This document shows, in pieces, positions 1 through 10,042 of a stretch of DNA of 64,000 bases. The notes under the pieces are model-generated. The model ran no database searches. It was not told the DNA's origin and saw only the letters and a list, made by a program, of their open reading frames with translations. Location of the stretch: positions 1,355,001 to 1,419,000 of the forward strand of contig NC_064773.1 of assembly GCF_011397635.1 (NCBI RefSeq). Reading direction: 5' to 3'. The translations under genes were made by a program, and so were the position numbers. The stretch is from Epinephelus fuscoguttatus (Eukaryota > Chordata > Actinopteri > Perciformes > Serranidae). How positions within the stretch are numbered: the stretch's first letter is position 1; the number at the start of each line of letters is the position of its first letter.

Positions 1-545
1 CTGTTACATGCATTGTCTGTTTTCAAAATACACTTCTGTTTTCACAGGAAATGTACAGTTTGATACAGTCTCTTTCAAAATAAAAGCACTACGTCGGTAC
101 AACATCACCAACTGATGTTTTTTTCCTTCAACAACACACACGTGGTTACGTTTAGCCAACACACACACGTGGTTACGTTTAGCCGACACACACACGTGGT
201 TACGTTTAGCCAACACACACACACGTGGTTACGTTTAGCTGACACACACACATGGTTACGTTTAGCCAACACACACACACGTGGTTGGGTTTAGGAGAAA
301 AGAACAGGGTTTGGCGTTACAATCTTACAGGAAGTGAACACTTCCTGGGTGAAAGTCCAACACCCCTCCCGTCCATCCTATTCGGACTTCCGCCACCTTG
401 AATTTCGTTGTTGTCCTGCCACATTTCCCCCTTAGGCTACATATCATGCTGACGTGAAAGCACATTTTTTTCTTCAGTGTCAGACGCCAGAAGTCACTAA
501 GTGCCAGTTTTTAATGGCTTCATAGTGAGACTGAGAGTTGTCCAG
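1..545 (+). repeat. Dispersed repeat family R1, copy a (left end cut by the window)
   Basis: This is one of six copies in the window of a non-coding repeat, here called R1. The recognisable core is the string tgcattgtctgttttcaaa followed by acttctgttttcacaggaa and aaaagcactacgtcggta. The other copies lie near 13438, 23237, 36776, 38908 and 49050. The far end resembles the end of the 23237 copy (a 'gacgcc..aagtcac' segment and a 'gtgagactg' terminus). No protein-coding content is visible. It is probably a non-autonomous transposon, but I could not define terminal repeats, so the class is open. Confidence 0.75.
130..300. repeat. 27-29 bp minisatellite nested in R1 copy a
   Basis: About six tandem units share gtggttacgtttagc plus a variable (CA)n spacer. 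The gtgg cores lie at about 142, 169, 196, 225, 252 and 281. The R1 copies at 13438 and 49050 carry a single unit of the same segment, so the array is a local expansion of an R1 internal sequence. Confidence 0.8.
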
Positions 546-1096
546 TAACACAGGAAAAAAAACGTGTGACTTTGATTCCAGATAAATTATTTCGGGGCAT
601 TGAAGGTTTGATTTGTGTTTTTGTTGTAAAAATCTGATCCAACCATCTGACCAGAACGGCCAAATGTAAATTTAGACCAACTTCTGACCTCACTTAAAAC
701 CAAACTAAATGTCTGCATGCACTTTGAAATATCAGTGATCTTACAGGTTCATTTCAGGTCACACTGTATGAGACATGCAAAATAATACACTGTTTCTTTT
801 CTTCATTATTTGGCTCTCATACTGTATTCACACAGTGTGTTCTGCATCTTTTCATGTTTTACTCCAGTCTGAATTTAGTTAGAAAGTTATAAGAGACGTC
901 CTGAGTTGATCCTACAGATTAGTAACAGGGCTCAAACTTTATAATACAAAAATAAATAACCAAAAACACGCAAGTGCGAAAAACCCAGTGACGTGATTTG
1001 TCTATAAATACACTGAGGTGTCTGCACTGTGTGAGCATTTTACTGCAGGGGGTGATGGGAAATTTAAAAGGTGAGGGCTGTCAGTCTCATTATGGG

Positions 1097-1097
<1 letters not shown>
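546..1097. other. Intergenic, nothing recognised
   Basis: No coding frame, RNA gene or clear repeat boundary is visible in this AT-rich stretch. Confidence 0.6.

Positions 1098-1144
<47 letters not shown>
1098..1144. repeat. (CA)n microsatellite
   Basis: This is an uninterrupted AC dinucleotide run of about 23 units. A second run of about 21 units lies at 1236-1278. Confidence 0.97.
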
Positions 1145-1146
<2 letters not shown>

Positions 1147-1234
1147 GAGCTGTGTGTTCACCAGTGTTGTGGATGTGAAGCTTTGACCTTTAAGACAAAC
1201 CACCTGCTGCTGGAGGAAACCCAGCAGTCAATCT

Positions 1235-1235
<1 letters not shown>

Positions 1236-1278
<43 letters not shown>
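1236..1278. repeat. (CA)n microsatellite
   Basis: This is an uninterrupted AC dinucleotide run just upstream of the 74-bp minisatellite. Confidence 0.97.
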
Positions 1279-1283
<5 letters not shown>

Positions 1284-1508
1284 GCAATATATGACTGAGC
1301 CTTTGACACTAACCTAAATCTAATTCTGACTGACTGTTACCCCAAACCCTGATACAACCCTCTGATGAAAATAATGTCTTCACTCTCCAAAACATCTCAC
1401 TGTGAATCTGAAACGTAAAACACAGTTCAGACCAACGATTGGTGACAACCTGAGACAGACAACTGCTGTCAACGCTCCGTTCTGCAACGTTGTAAAAACC
1501 CTCTGGTT

Positions 1509-2167
1509 GACAGGAAGTGACCACCATGAGACGGCGTATCATCTCTAGTCAACGACTCTCTGTGCTTCTGATCCGTAACGTCGACAGGAAGTGACCGCCA
1601 TGAGACGGCGTATCGTCTCTAGTCAACGACTCTCTGTGCTTCTGATCCGTAACGTCGACAGGAAGTGACCGCCATGAGACGGCGTATCGTCTCTAGTCAA
1701 CGACTCTCTGTGCTTCTGATCTGTAACGTCGACAGGAAGTGACCGCCATGAGACGGCGTATCGTCTCTAGTCAACGACTCTCTGCGCTTCTGATCTGTAA
1801 CGTCGACAGGAAGTGACCGCCATGAGACGGCGTATCATCTCTAGTCAACAACTCTCTGTGCTTCTGATCTGTAACGTTGACAGGAAGTGACCACCATGAG
1901 ACGGCGTATCGTCTCTAGTCAACGACTCTCTGCGCTTCTGATCTGTAACGTCGACAGGAAGTGACCGCCATGAGACGGCGTATCGTCTCTAGTCAACAAC
2001 TCTCTGCGCTTCTGATCTGTAACGTCGACAGGAAGTGACCGCCATGAGACGGCGTATCATCTCTAGTCAACGACTCTCTGCGCTTCTGATCTGTAACGTC
2101 GACAGGAAGTGACCGCCATGAGACGGCGTATCATCTCTAGTCAACAGCTCTCTGTGCTTCTGATTAT
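1509..2167. repeat. 74-bp minisatellite, about 9 near-identical units
   Basis: The string gacaggaagtgac recurs at 1509, 1583, 1657, 1731, 1805, 1879, 1953, 2027 and 2101, an exact 74-bp period. Units differ only by scattered substitutions (for example gtcgac/gttgac, cgccatg/caccatg, ctgtg/ctgcg). Each unit carries acaggaagtg, which resembles an ETS-factor site, followed by ccatgagacggcg. The last unit decays after 2160. There is no open frame across units that looks real. Confidence 0.95.
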
Positions 2168-2929
2168 ATCCATGGTTTGCAGAGTGAGTGACCCTGACCC
2201 AGGAACCCACTGTTACTGGTTGTGAACATTAAATCGTTGTTACTGTAATTTGTTAAATTCTCTGGCACAAGAATTTCCTTCAGGATAAATAAAGTTCTAT
2301 TATACTGAACTGAGCAGAAAGCAGTGAGTCCTCTGCAGACGCTCCAGGATACATTAGCATTAACACAGCTGAATCTCCAACTAAACTGTCTGTGGTCAAG
2401 TTGCATTGTGGGTAATGAAGGCAACATGCTTTGACAGGTAATTAAAAACACTCATTCCCATTCAGTGTGGCGCTCTCCAGGGTCCTGACGCTGCGGCGGG
2501 CAGCAGCAGGGAGCTGTCCAATGTACCAGCTCCTGTCTGAACCAGCAGCAGTGATTAGCTGCAGCAGCATAAACCAGCTCCAACTGGTTCCACTGTACTT
2601 TTTATTTCACGCTGTAGTTGTGTCTGTTGTCCTCTGAGCTGACAGTTGTCCCTGCGTCAGTTCGGTCCGTCCTGGCCGTCGTCTGTCAGAGGTCTGACAG
2701 ACGAAGATGCTACAAACAGAACAAACAGATTCGATGATTTGAAGCGGTTAAAACTCTGAATTAAACAGTTCTATGTTAAAAACAGTCATCAGTGTAGTTC
2801 AGTATTTAAACAGTGTTTACTGATGTCAGTGTGGAGTCAGTGTCGTCATGTGTGTGTCATTAATCAAAAAGTTGGTTCTCTGATCGACAGCTCGCACAGA
2901 CAGACGTGATCACGGCGAAGCGTTTAGCT

Positions 2930-2932
<3 letters not shown>
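2168..2932. other. Intergenic, nothing recognised
   Basis: No coding exon, RNA gene or transposon end could be supported here. Confidence 0.5.
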
Positions 2933-2960
<28 letters not shown>

Positions 2961-2961
2961 T
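2933..2961. repeat. (TG)n microsatellite
   Basis: This is a pure TG run, the first of three dinucleotide runs within 360 bp (also 3041-3069 and 3243-3290). Confidence 0.95.
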
Positions 2962-3037
2962 TCTTAGCTTTCTGACAGAGAGCTGAATCTACACCTGGAT
3001 GATTAATACACCTGGAGAGAGAAACACAGAAGCAGGC

Positions 3038-3040
<3 letters not shown>

Positions 3041-3069
<29 letters not shown>
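3041..3069. repeat. (TG)n microsatellite
   Basis: This is a pure TG run. Confidence 0.95.
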
Positions 3070-3070
<1 letters not shown>

Positions 3071-3241
3071 ATGTATTGAGGAGAACGAGGACTGCTGTGT
3101 GTGGGTGCTCGTGTGTGTTTTTTGGTGTGTGGTTGTGTTGAACCCTCTCATGTTGAACCTAATGTGAATTGACACATGAAAATACCCAGAATCCCCCAGG
3201 ACAGGTCTCTGAGCTCTCTGCTGAGCCGATTACGTGCTACT

Positions 3242-3242
<1 letters not shown>

Positions 3243-3290
<48 letters not shown>
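3243..3290. repeat. (CA)n microsatellite
   Basis: This is an uninterrupted AC run of 24 units. Confidence 0.97.
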
Positions 3291-3292
<2 letters not shown>

Positions 3293-3720
3293 TGTTCCTG
3301 ACCTCCTCAGGAAGCAGAGAGGGGAAAATGCTTTTTGGTCTGTCTGTTTGACTCTGACTTCTCTGATTAATTAAGACTGAATTTATGATTATTGATCGTT
3401 GTATAATCCTGTGTCTGATGTGTTTTACATAATGTCTTTAATTACCTTCAGCAAACACACACGAGTCACTTTGTTCTTCCTGCAGCCTGCAAAGGAAACA
3501 TACAGAGGATCTTTCTCCGGTTAAACTGCCGCACAGTGTTTGGTGACATTTATTTTACTGAAGGTTCTTTATATTTACCAAAAGTTATTTGGTTTCCAGA
3601 GATCAAATATCACAGTGGAGTTAAACACTTTGAGCTGTTTGACTTTTGTTCACGTACTGTGGCGATGTCATCGACTGTGATCTGCAACAGCAGTGATTCC
3701 CAACCAAGGGCACAAGCTGG

Positions 3721-4720
3721 TACATGTGCGCACATGTGAATACATGTGGGTACATGTGGGTACATGTGAGTACATGTGAGTACATGTGGGTACATGTGGG
3801 TACATGTGAGTACATGTGAGTACATGTGGGTACATGTGGGTACATGTGAGTACATGTGAGTACATGTGAGTACATGTGAGTACATGTGGGTACATGTGAG
3901 TACATGTGGGTACATGTGAGTACATGTGAGTACATGTGAGTACATGTGGGTACATGTGAGTACATGTGAGTACATGTGGGCACATGTGAGTACATGTGAG
4001 TACATGTGGGTACATGTGAGTACATGTGGGTACATGTGAGTACATGTGAGTACATGTGGGCACATGTGAGTACATGTGAGTACATGTGGGTACATGTGAG
4101 TACATGTGGGTACATGTGAGTACATGTGAGTACATGTGAGTACATGTGGGTACATGTGAGTACATGTGGGTACATGTGAGTACATGTGAGTACATGTGGG
4201 TACATGTGAGTACATGTGAGTACATGTGGGTACATGTGGGTACATGTGGGTACATGTGGGTACATGTGAGTACATGTGGGTACATGTGAGTACATGTGGG
4301 TACATGTGGGTACATGTGGGTACATGTGGGTACATGTGGGTACATGTGGGTACATGTGGGTACATGTGGGTACATGTGAGTACATGTGGGTACATGTGGG
4401 TACATGTGGGTACATGTGAGTACATGTGGGTACATGTGGGTACATGTGGGTACATGTGGGTACATGTGGGTACATGTGGGTACATGTGGGTACATGTGAG
4501 TACATGTGGGTACATGTGGGTACATGTGGGTACATGTGAGTACATGTGGGTACATGTGGGTACATGTGGGTACATGTGAGTACATGTGGGTACATGTGAG
4601 TACATGTGAGTACATGTGAGTACATGTGGGTACATGTGGGTACATGTGAGTACATGTGAGTACATGTGGGTACATGTGGGTACATGTGAGTACATGTGAG
4701 TACATGTGGGTACATGTGAG
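3721..4720. repeat. 10-bp minisatellite TACATGTGRG, about 100 copies
   Basis: There are about 100 head-to-tail decamers, almost all either tacatgtgag or tacatgtggg, in perfect 10-bp register. Each unit holds the palindrome ACATGT and the E-box-type hexamer CATGTG. A rare variant, cacatgtgag, occurs at 3981 and 4061, exactly 80 bp apart with similar neighbours, which indicates a higher-order duplication. The 5' part mixes ag and gg types and the middle (about 4220-4580) is mostly gg. Because the unit has no stop in several frames, long open frames run through it on both strands (up to about 390 codons of a Thr/His/Tyr-rich repeat). These are a by-product, not genes. Confidence 0.97.
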
Positions 4721-4734
4721 TATGTAGCACAGTC

Positions 4735-5440
4735 CAGTCGCCACAAAAAACTGTTGCCATTGTTACATTTCTGCAAACCATGAATACATTACATTTGTAC
4801 ATTTCATATGTATCCTATTAGTAATGAACAAGAAAAGAGCTGCGCACTTAACATCAGTCCAAAATCTTCTTAACTCTGGTGCGGTCGTCAGAGATCAAAG
4901 TCAAAAAACAGGGGATCTTCACAGACAAACAAGCAGCAAACGTTTCAGTCCTCAAGGGACTATTGTCAGTGCACTGACGATAGTGAAGATCCCCAGTAAA
5001 ATGATCTTTCATTAAGACTCTTAGTCTACATTTGTTTCCTGTGTGCGAGTCCTTTTCCGCTTTTTGAAATGTATCATATTAACATTGTTAAGTTTATGTA
5101 GCATCTGAGCTGACAATATCATCAGGAGGTGGAGGGGACGGTGGATGGTGTGACACCTGGGTGAGACACCTGCCAAGCTGCAGAACACCGCTGTGTTTCC
5201 AGCAACATGTCAGTCTCCAAATGTGGGTATGTTTAGCAACCCTTAGCTCTTTTTAGCAGCTCTTCACTCCCCAGACATGGGTGTTTTTGGAACCCGTAGC
5301 TCTTTTTTAAGCAGCTTTTCAACCCCAAAATGTTGATTGTTTTTCGCAACACATAGCTCTCTTAAACCCCCCAAATGTGATTGTTTTTAGTGACCTGTAG
5401 CTCTTTTTTAACCTTTCTAACTCCAAAAAGAAAAAAAAAG
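4735..5440 (+). repeat. Dispersed repeat family R3, degraded copy
   Basis: R3 is a second family in this window, recognised by 'tttctgcaaaccatgaatac' and 'atcaggaggtggagggga' followed by 'cctgccaagctgcaga' and 'tgtttccagca'. This copy is followed by several degenerate segments of the type 'gtttttagcaacc.gtagctctttt'. It also contains a stretch (about 4900-5000) with an inverted repeat around 'gatcttcac ... gtgaagatc'. Other R3 copies lie near 26785, 27800, 33470, 34245, 38258, 40080, 51925, 57555, 58700 and 59770. It is non-coding. Confidence 0.6.
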
Positions 5441-5540
5441 ACAAAAACAAAAAAGGTGCTTGCACACTGTCCTTTAACTTTTTTAACAGCTGTTAAAAAA
5501 GTTAAAGGACAGTGTGCAAGCACCTTTTTTCTTTTTGTCT
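5439..5540. repeat. 102-bp near-perfect palindrome with no spacer
   Basis: The centre is between 5489 and 5490 (aacag|ctgtt). The inner 41 bp on each side (5449-5530) are perfectly complementary, then one mismatch, then nine more paired bases. The arms end in A/T runs. It is an inverted duplication able to form a cruciform, or a long RNA hairpin if transcribed. It may be a foldback transposon footprint, a recent inverted duplication or an assembly artefact. Confidence 0.95.
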
Positions 5541-7230
5541 GGACTCTATGCTCCTACGCACCTGTCCACAAAAGTTTTTCAAGGTGTGCATCTGCCTTTA
5601 CAGACTTCTACAACCTCTCTAACTCCGCCAGGACGCTGACGTCCTCACTCCCCTCCTCCTCTGTTAAATGGTATCTCCCAGGCGCAGTACGTCATCAAAC
5701 CATGTGATGTTTGGTGTTGCCGGATTCAGGAAGCTCTCGACTTTTCAAAAATAACATCATTTTTCTTTTATTTATTATGTATTTCACACCAGAGCAGCCT
5801 AAACACACAAAGTCCAAAATCATGATGAGTGGTGACAAGTCATGTCATGCCGTTTTTCAACGGGAAAAGTTAAAGGATTACTCACGATCTTATGTGGAGC
5901 TGTTAGCAGGGACGTAGCTGTTTTATAAAAGGTAAGAGTCTCACTCCTACCACTATTTTTGGCTGAGATACACCGTCTAGAAAGTGGGATCATAACTTTC
6001 ACGTTTCATATGGCTTTATTTGGTGATATTTTATGGTGTCTCTGTTAATAATGATTTGAAAATGGAAAATTTGTGAGTATTTTAGCTCCAACTGATGAAA
6101 TATATCAAAATGTAAAGGAAAACACATCTTTAGGGTCTTGGAATATCATCTGGTTACCATGTGTCCATTTGGAGTCTCCAAATGCCTTTTTTTGGAGCTC
6201 CGCCTGGATCTTCTCATGGTAAAAACACTGTAGAATGGTCATACTTTGAGCAGTCTTCTTCAAATTTGAAACAAGTGTTCATTGATAGTGTGCCTACAGC
6301 CCCACAGTGTCATTTACCTGCTCAGATGAAGCCACAGACAGTTATTCATCCTGAAACACATTTTTTATTTTATTTTAGGCAAAATCTTCAACTTGTTACT
6401 GACTTCAGAGGCCCATTACTCTGTCTCTGTATCACCTAGAGTGTTTCTGACACTTTCACAAGAAACTTCAGGGAGTTTTCTTTCTGGCAAGACCTCATGC
6501 ATGCATGTAGTCAGAGCGGTTCAGAAGCTACAGGCATTTTAATTTGGGTATGTCATTTTAGGCGTTTTTGCTGCAAAATGGGGGTGGAGTACAAAATTAA
6601 GCTGCGTTTGAACCCATTAATATTGATCTTTTTCAGCAACCCGTAGCTCCGTTTCACCCGACAGACCAACATTAAAACAGGCGTGTTTTTAAGTGTGCTG
6701 TTGATTATTCTATAATTCACTGCACAACAGAAACAGCTGAGCTTCTTCCAGCTGGATAACATTAACACAGCGTCACCTATAAATGATGTTGTAACGGCTC
6801 TAAAGACAAGAATAGTATTGATTAGTGATAAATGATTGAAAACAGTTTGATTTCTCTCTGTGGAGTCACAAACAGTAAATGTATTGATGTCTGTCACTCT
6901 AACAGAGTAAAGGGTTTGTAGTGTGACGCTGGGACACAGCATCACAGCAGATTTCCAGCAGTATTCAGAGCCTGAAATAAAAAAGTTAGAGTCTGAATAT
7001 CTTTAGTTTTTCCAGCTGTGACATCACACTGCGGAGTTCAGGGAAACTTATTTGAATAATGACATTTCATCATGTCAGAGAGTTGGTGAAGCAGTGACGA
7101 GCGAAAAAGATTCATGCTTCAACACCTGCAACTCTAAACTTCACCCAGAGTCGAGACAATTCCTGTTTTTCCATCATCTTTAAAGTATCTGAGAGAAACC
7201 TACAGCAGAGCGTCAGAGAACTTCACTGAG
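5541..7230. other. Intergenic, nothing recognised
   Basis: I see no coding exon. Short CCT and GGA runs appear at 7231-7260 and 7418-7432, at the edge of the polypurine tract. Confidence 0.5.
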
Positions 7231-7429
7231 CCTCCTCCTCCTCCTCCTCCTCCTCCTCCTTCTGTTTTACTAAGACTGATGGATGCATGATGGGTTATTG
7301 ATAAAGGGACGGAGCGATCGATAGGAGGAGGAGAGAGGCTGAAACTAGGCCACCCATCTGCTCAGTAACGTCCATTCATCTGCTGAAGTCAATTTATTAA
7401 TCTGGACAGAAAGTGAGGAGGAGGAGGAG

Positions 7430-8690
7430 GAGAGTCTGAGGAATGATCCCAGATCTGTTCCCCGGTCGTAAAGAAGAGGAGGAGGCAGCGAAGGAAGGAA
7501 ATTAGGAAATGAGAAAAGTATGGCGTAATGAAGGAAAGCGCAGACGAGGAGGAATGGAGGGAGTGTGGAAGAATATTATACCAGGAGAAGGAAATGATGA
7601 GATAGAGACGGAAACGAGAAGCTGGGAAATGAAAGATGGAGAGAAGGAGATATGTACTGAAATGAGAAAGTAGGGAAGGACGTAAGGAAATGAAAATACG
7701 AGGAGATAGGAGGGAGAGGATGGAAGAGAAGATATGAGGAAAGAGGGAGGAGGAGAAAGGATGGAAAGCAGAGGAGATACAAAATACAAAAAAGGGAACG
7801 AGAGATTAAGAATAAAGATAAGGAACAAGGAGGTAGATAAAATGAGGAAGAAAGGGCGAGGAAAGGAAACAAAAACAGTCAGAAAGTAGGAAAGAAAAGG
7901 AGGAAAGGGGAAGATATGGAAAGAAGGAAGGAAGTAGAGAACAAAATGGGGAAACATGGAGGCAGGAAAGGAAGTAAGGGAGATTTGAGGATACAAATGA
8001 GGTGGAAATTAAGAATAAGGAAAGGATAGAAGAAGAAGAGAAAGGAGGAAAGAACAAGGTACAGAAGGAAAATGAAAAAGTGGGAAAGGAAAGTTTGAGG
8101 AGGAAAAGAGGAGGAAGGAAAGGGGAGCAGGACATAGGGAAGGAAAGAATGAAGTAAGGGAGAATACAGAAGGAGATACAGAAGGAAATGAGGACGTAGA
8201 AGAAAGCAACAAGGAGGTAGAAAAGAAAAGCAGGAAAGAGGGAGTTATGGAAGGACATAGGAAAGAATAAGGTGAAACTGAGGAAGACGGAAACAGGAAA
8301 GGAAAAGAGATAATGGAGATATGAGGACACATGTGAAGTCAGATGGAAATTCTAAGTAGGAAAGTAAAGAAGGAGGTAGAAAAGGAAAGGAGGGATAGAA
8401 TATGTCAGGAGGAGGTGCAACAGGAAATAAACTGGGGGAAGAAACAAGGAGGTATGAAAGGAAAGGAGGAGGTGAGAAAAACAAGAAAAGAATGAGGAAA
8501 AGAAGGAAGCAAAAAGGGGCACAAGGAGGTTAGTAGATAAGCAAGGAAGGAAGTAGATGAGGAAAGAAGGAGGCAGAGAGAGAAAAGAGGAGGAAAGGAA
8601 GAAAGTGATGCTGAGAAGGAAAGGAAAGGAAAGGAAAGGAAAGGAAAGGAAAGGAAAGGAAAGGAAAGGAAAGACTTCTGTCGAAGCTGA
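7430..8690. repeat. Polypurine/polypyrimidine tract of about 1.2 kb
   Basis: For more than a kilobase the plus strand is overwhelmingly A and G, with only scattered pyrimidines, built from ggaaagg, gaggaagg and aaggaaatgag blocks. The minus strand is correspondingly C/T-rich, which yields several long Phe/Ser/Leu/Pro-rich open frames that are not genes. It ends in a pure GGAAA array. Confidence 0.95.
8615..8673. repeat. (GGAAA)n microsatellite
   Basis: About 11 to 12 perfect pentamer units lie at the 3' end of the polypurine tract. Confidence 0.97.
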
Positions 8691-8799
8691 CGACTAAAAA
8701 TCTGACCATAAAGCTGTTTGTGTTGATAGACAGACATACAGCGCCCCCCAGTGGCTGCTGGGAACGCTTCATACATGACAGACTCCGCCTCCGATCGAT

Positions 8800-8800
<1 letters not shown>

Positions 8801-8850
<50 letters not shown>
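8801..8850. repeat. (CA)n microsatellite
   Basis: This is a pure run of 25 AC units. A GT run follows at about 9030-9059. Confidence 0.97.
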
Positions 8851-8852
<2 letters not shown>

Positions 8853-9028
8853 TGGTTTCATTATAAACTTTATATAAAGGCTCCACATCATTACACTGAT
8901 GGAGTTAATACACAGTATCCTGTTTCTGTGTCGCTCTCCTGATGAGAATAAATGAGTCGCTCGCCTCAAATGAGAAGGTAATGGAATATTGAATAAATGA
9001 TGTTTCCTCTCCACAGCCTCCACCACAG

Positions 9029-9059
<31 letters not shown>

Positions 9060-9808
9060 TTAAAGTTAAAGTTTAAAGGAGTCATTGGCACTCTCGTTAG
9101 TTTTATTCTTCTTTTTGGAGTCACACACAGACGGGTTTTTCTTGTGAAGTATGTATGACAGACAGTCCATCAGCCAACTGTGTGACAGGTACATAAATAA
9201 TGTCTATAATATTAACCACAGGAGGGAATCATTTTTTATTTGCATTTTCACAGTTTTAGGCCAATTCCTGCCTTTCGTCTGTAAATATGATGAGTTCATC
9301 GTCATCAACTCAAGGACAGAGAGACTCCCTGCCTCTGACATGAGAATGATGGCTAGCAATCACACCTACACAAGTCCAGTAGAAATAGCCGTGGTGTGGG
9401 CCCTTGGTGCTTTCTGTTTACCTACAGCAGCTGACGAGGGTGTGTCGTGAGCCTGAGCCGGTGTTTGTGCTGTAGCAGTAGGTATTTATAGGGCTATGTA
9501 CATCTTCTTCCTCACTAATAATAGCCTACTGGTTCTCTGTTGGAAACAGCTGATGAAGTTTTCGTTAGCCGTTGCTATCCTGCGCACCTGCACGGCGTGG
9601 TGATGAACTGTCTGATTGATTTCTGTTGGCGTGCTGTCTTGCGGGCCTGCATGGCGGAGTGATACTGGCCAGAAAATAGTCCCAACTGATAGCAAGGTCT
9701 GACGTAATACGGGGATGTTTTAAAATTATTGAAATAGTCTAACAAAACACATGCATACTTTTTTGTAGCTTAAAACCTTTTGGTTACGTGTCCCCCGTAC
9801 ATCTTCAG
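9060..9808. other. Intergenic, nothing recognised
   Basis: A 99-codon frame at 9151-9450 has no recognisable domain and is treated as chance. Confidence 0.45.
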
Positions 9809-10042
9809 AACTACTTTTTCTCCGGTAAGCTACGGGCCATTTCTCAGAGCAGGAGGCTCGTTGAGAGTAGTGACACCGTCACATCAGAGCTACAGATGGT
9901 CAGTGTTTCACACAACTTCATGTCCAAAAACCTCAACTATCACTTTAAGCTCACAACACCTCCGGAGGACTTGACGGCACACCCCAGCCTCCTGGAGCAG
10001 CCCCCTCGGCCCCTCGGGCTCCACAACCACGATGCTCTATGA
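9809..10042 (+). other. Unidentified possible terminal coding exon
   Basis: After a pyrimidine-rich stretch and an AG at 9807-9808, an open frame of 77 codons runs to a TGA at 10042. It begins NYFFSGKLRAISQSRRL and ends LGLHNHDAL. Its residue mix looks more protein-like than that of nearby frames, but I recognise no family. It abuts the 3' end of an antisense LINE remnant, so it may be a transduced or transposon-derived piece or simply chance. Confidence 0.18.

Noticed and set aside
1509..2167. Regularly spaced repeats suggesting a CRISPR array
   Set aside because: The full 74-bp period is conserved, with no unique spacers, and the host is a vertebrate.
3610..4802. Very long open frames (up to 393 codons) on the minus strand with a Thr/His/Tyr/Cys repeat
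   Set aside because: They are produced by the stop-free 10-bp repeat, which is open in several frames on both strands.
7502..8886. Phe/Ser/Pro/Leu-rich minus-strand frames that look like multi-pass membrane proteins
   Set aside because: They are translations of a polypyrimidine strand, overlap in different frames, and show no domain.
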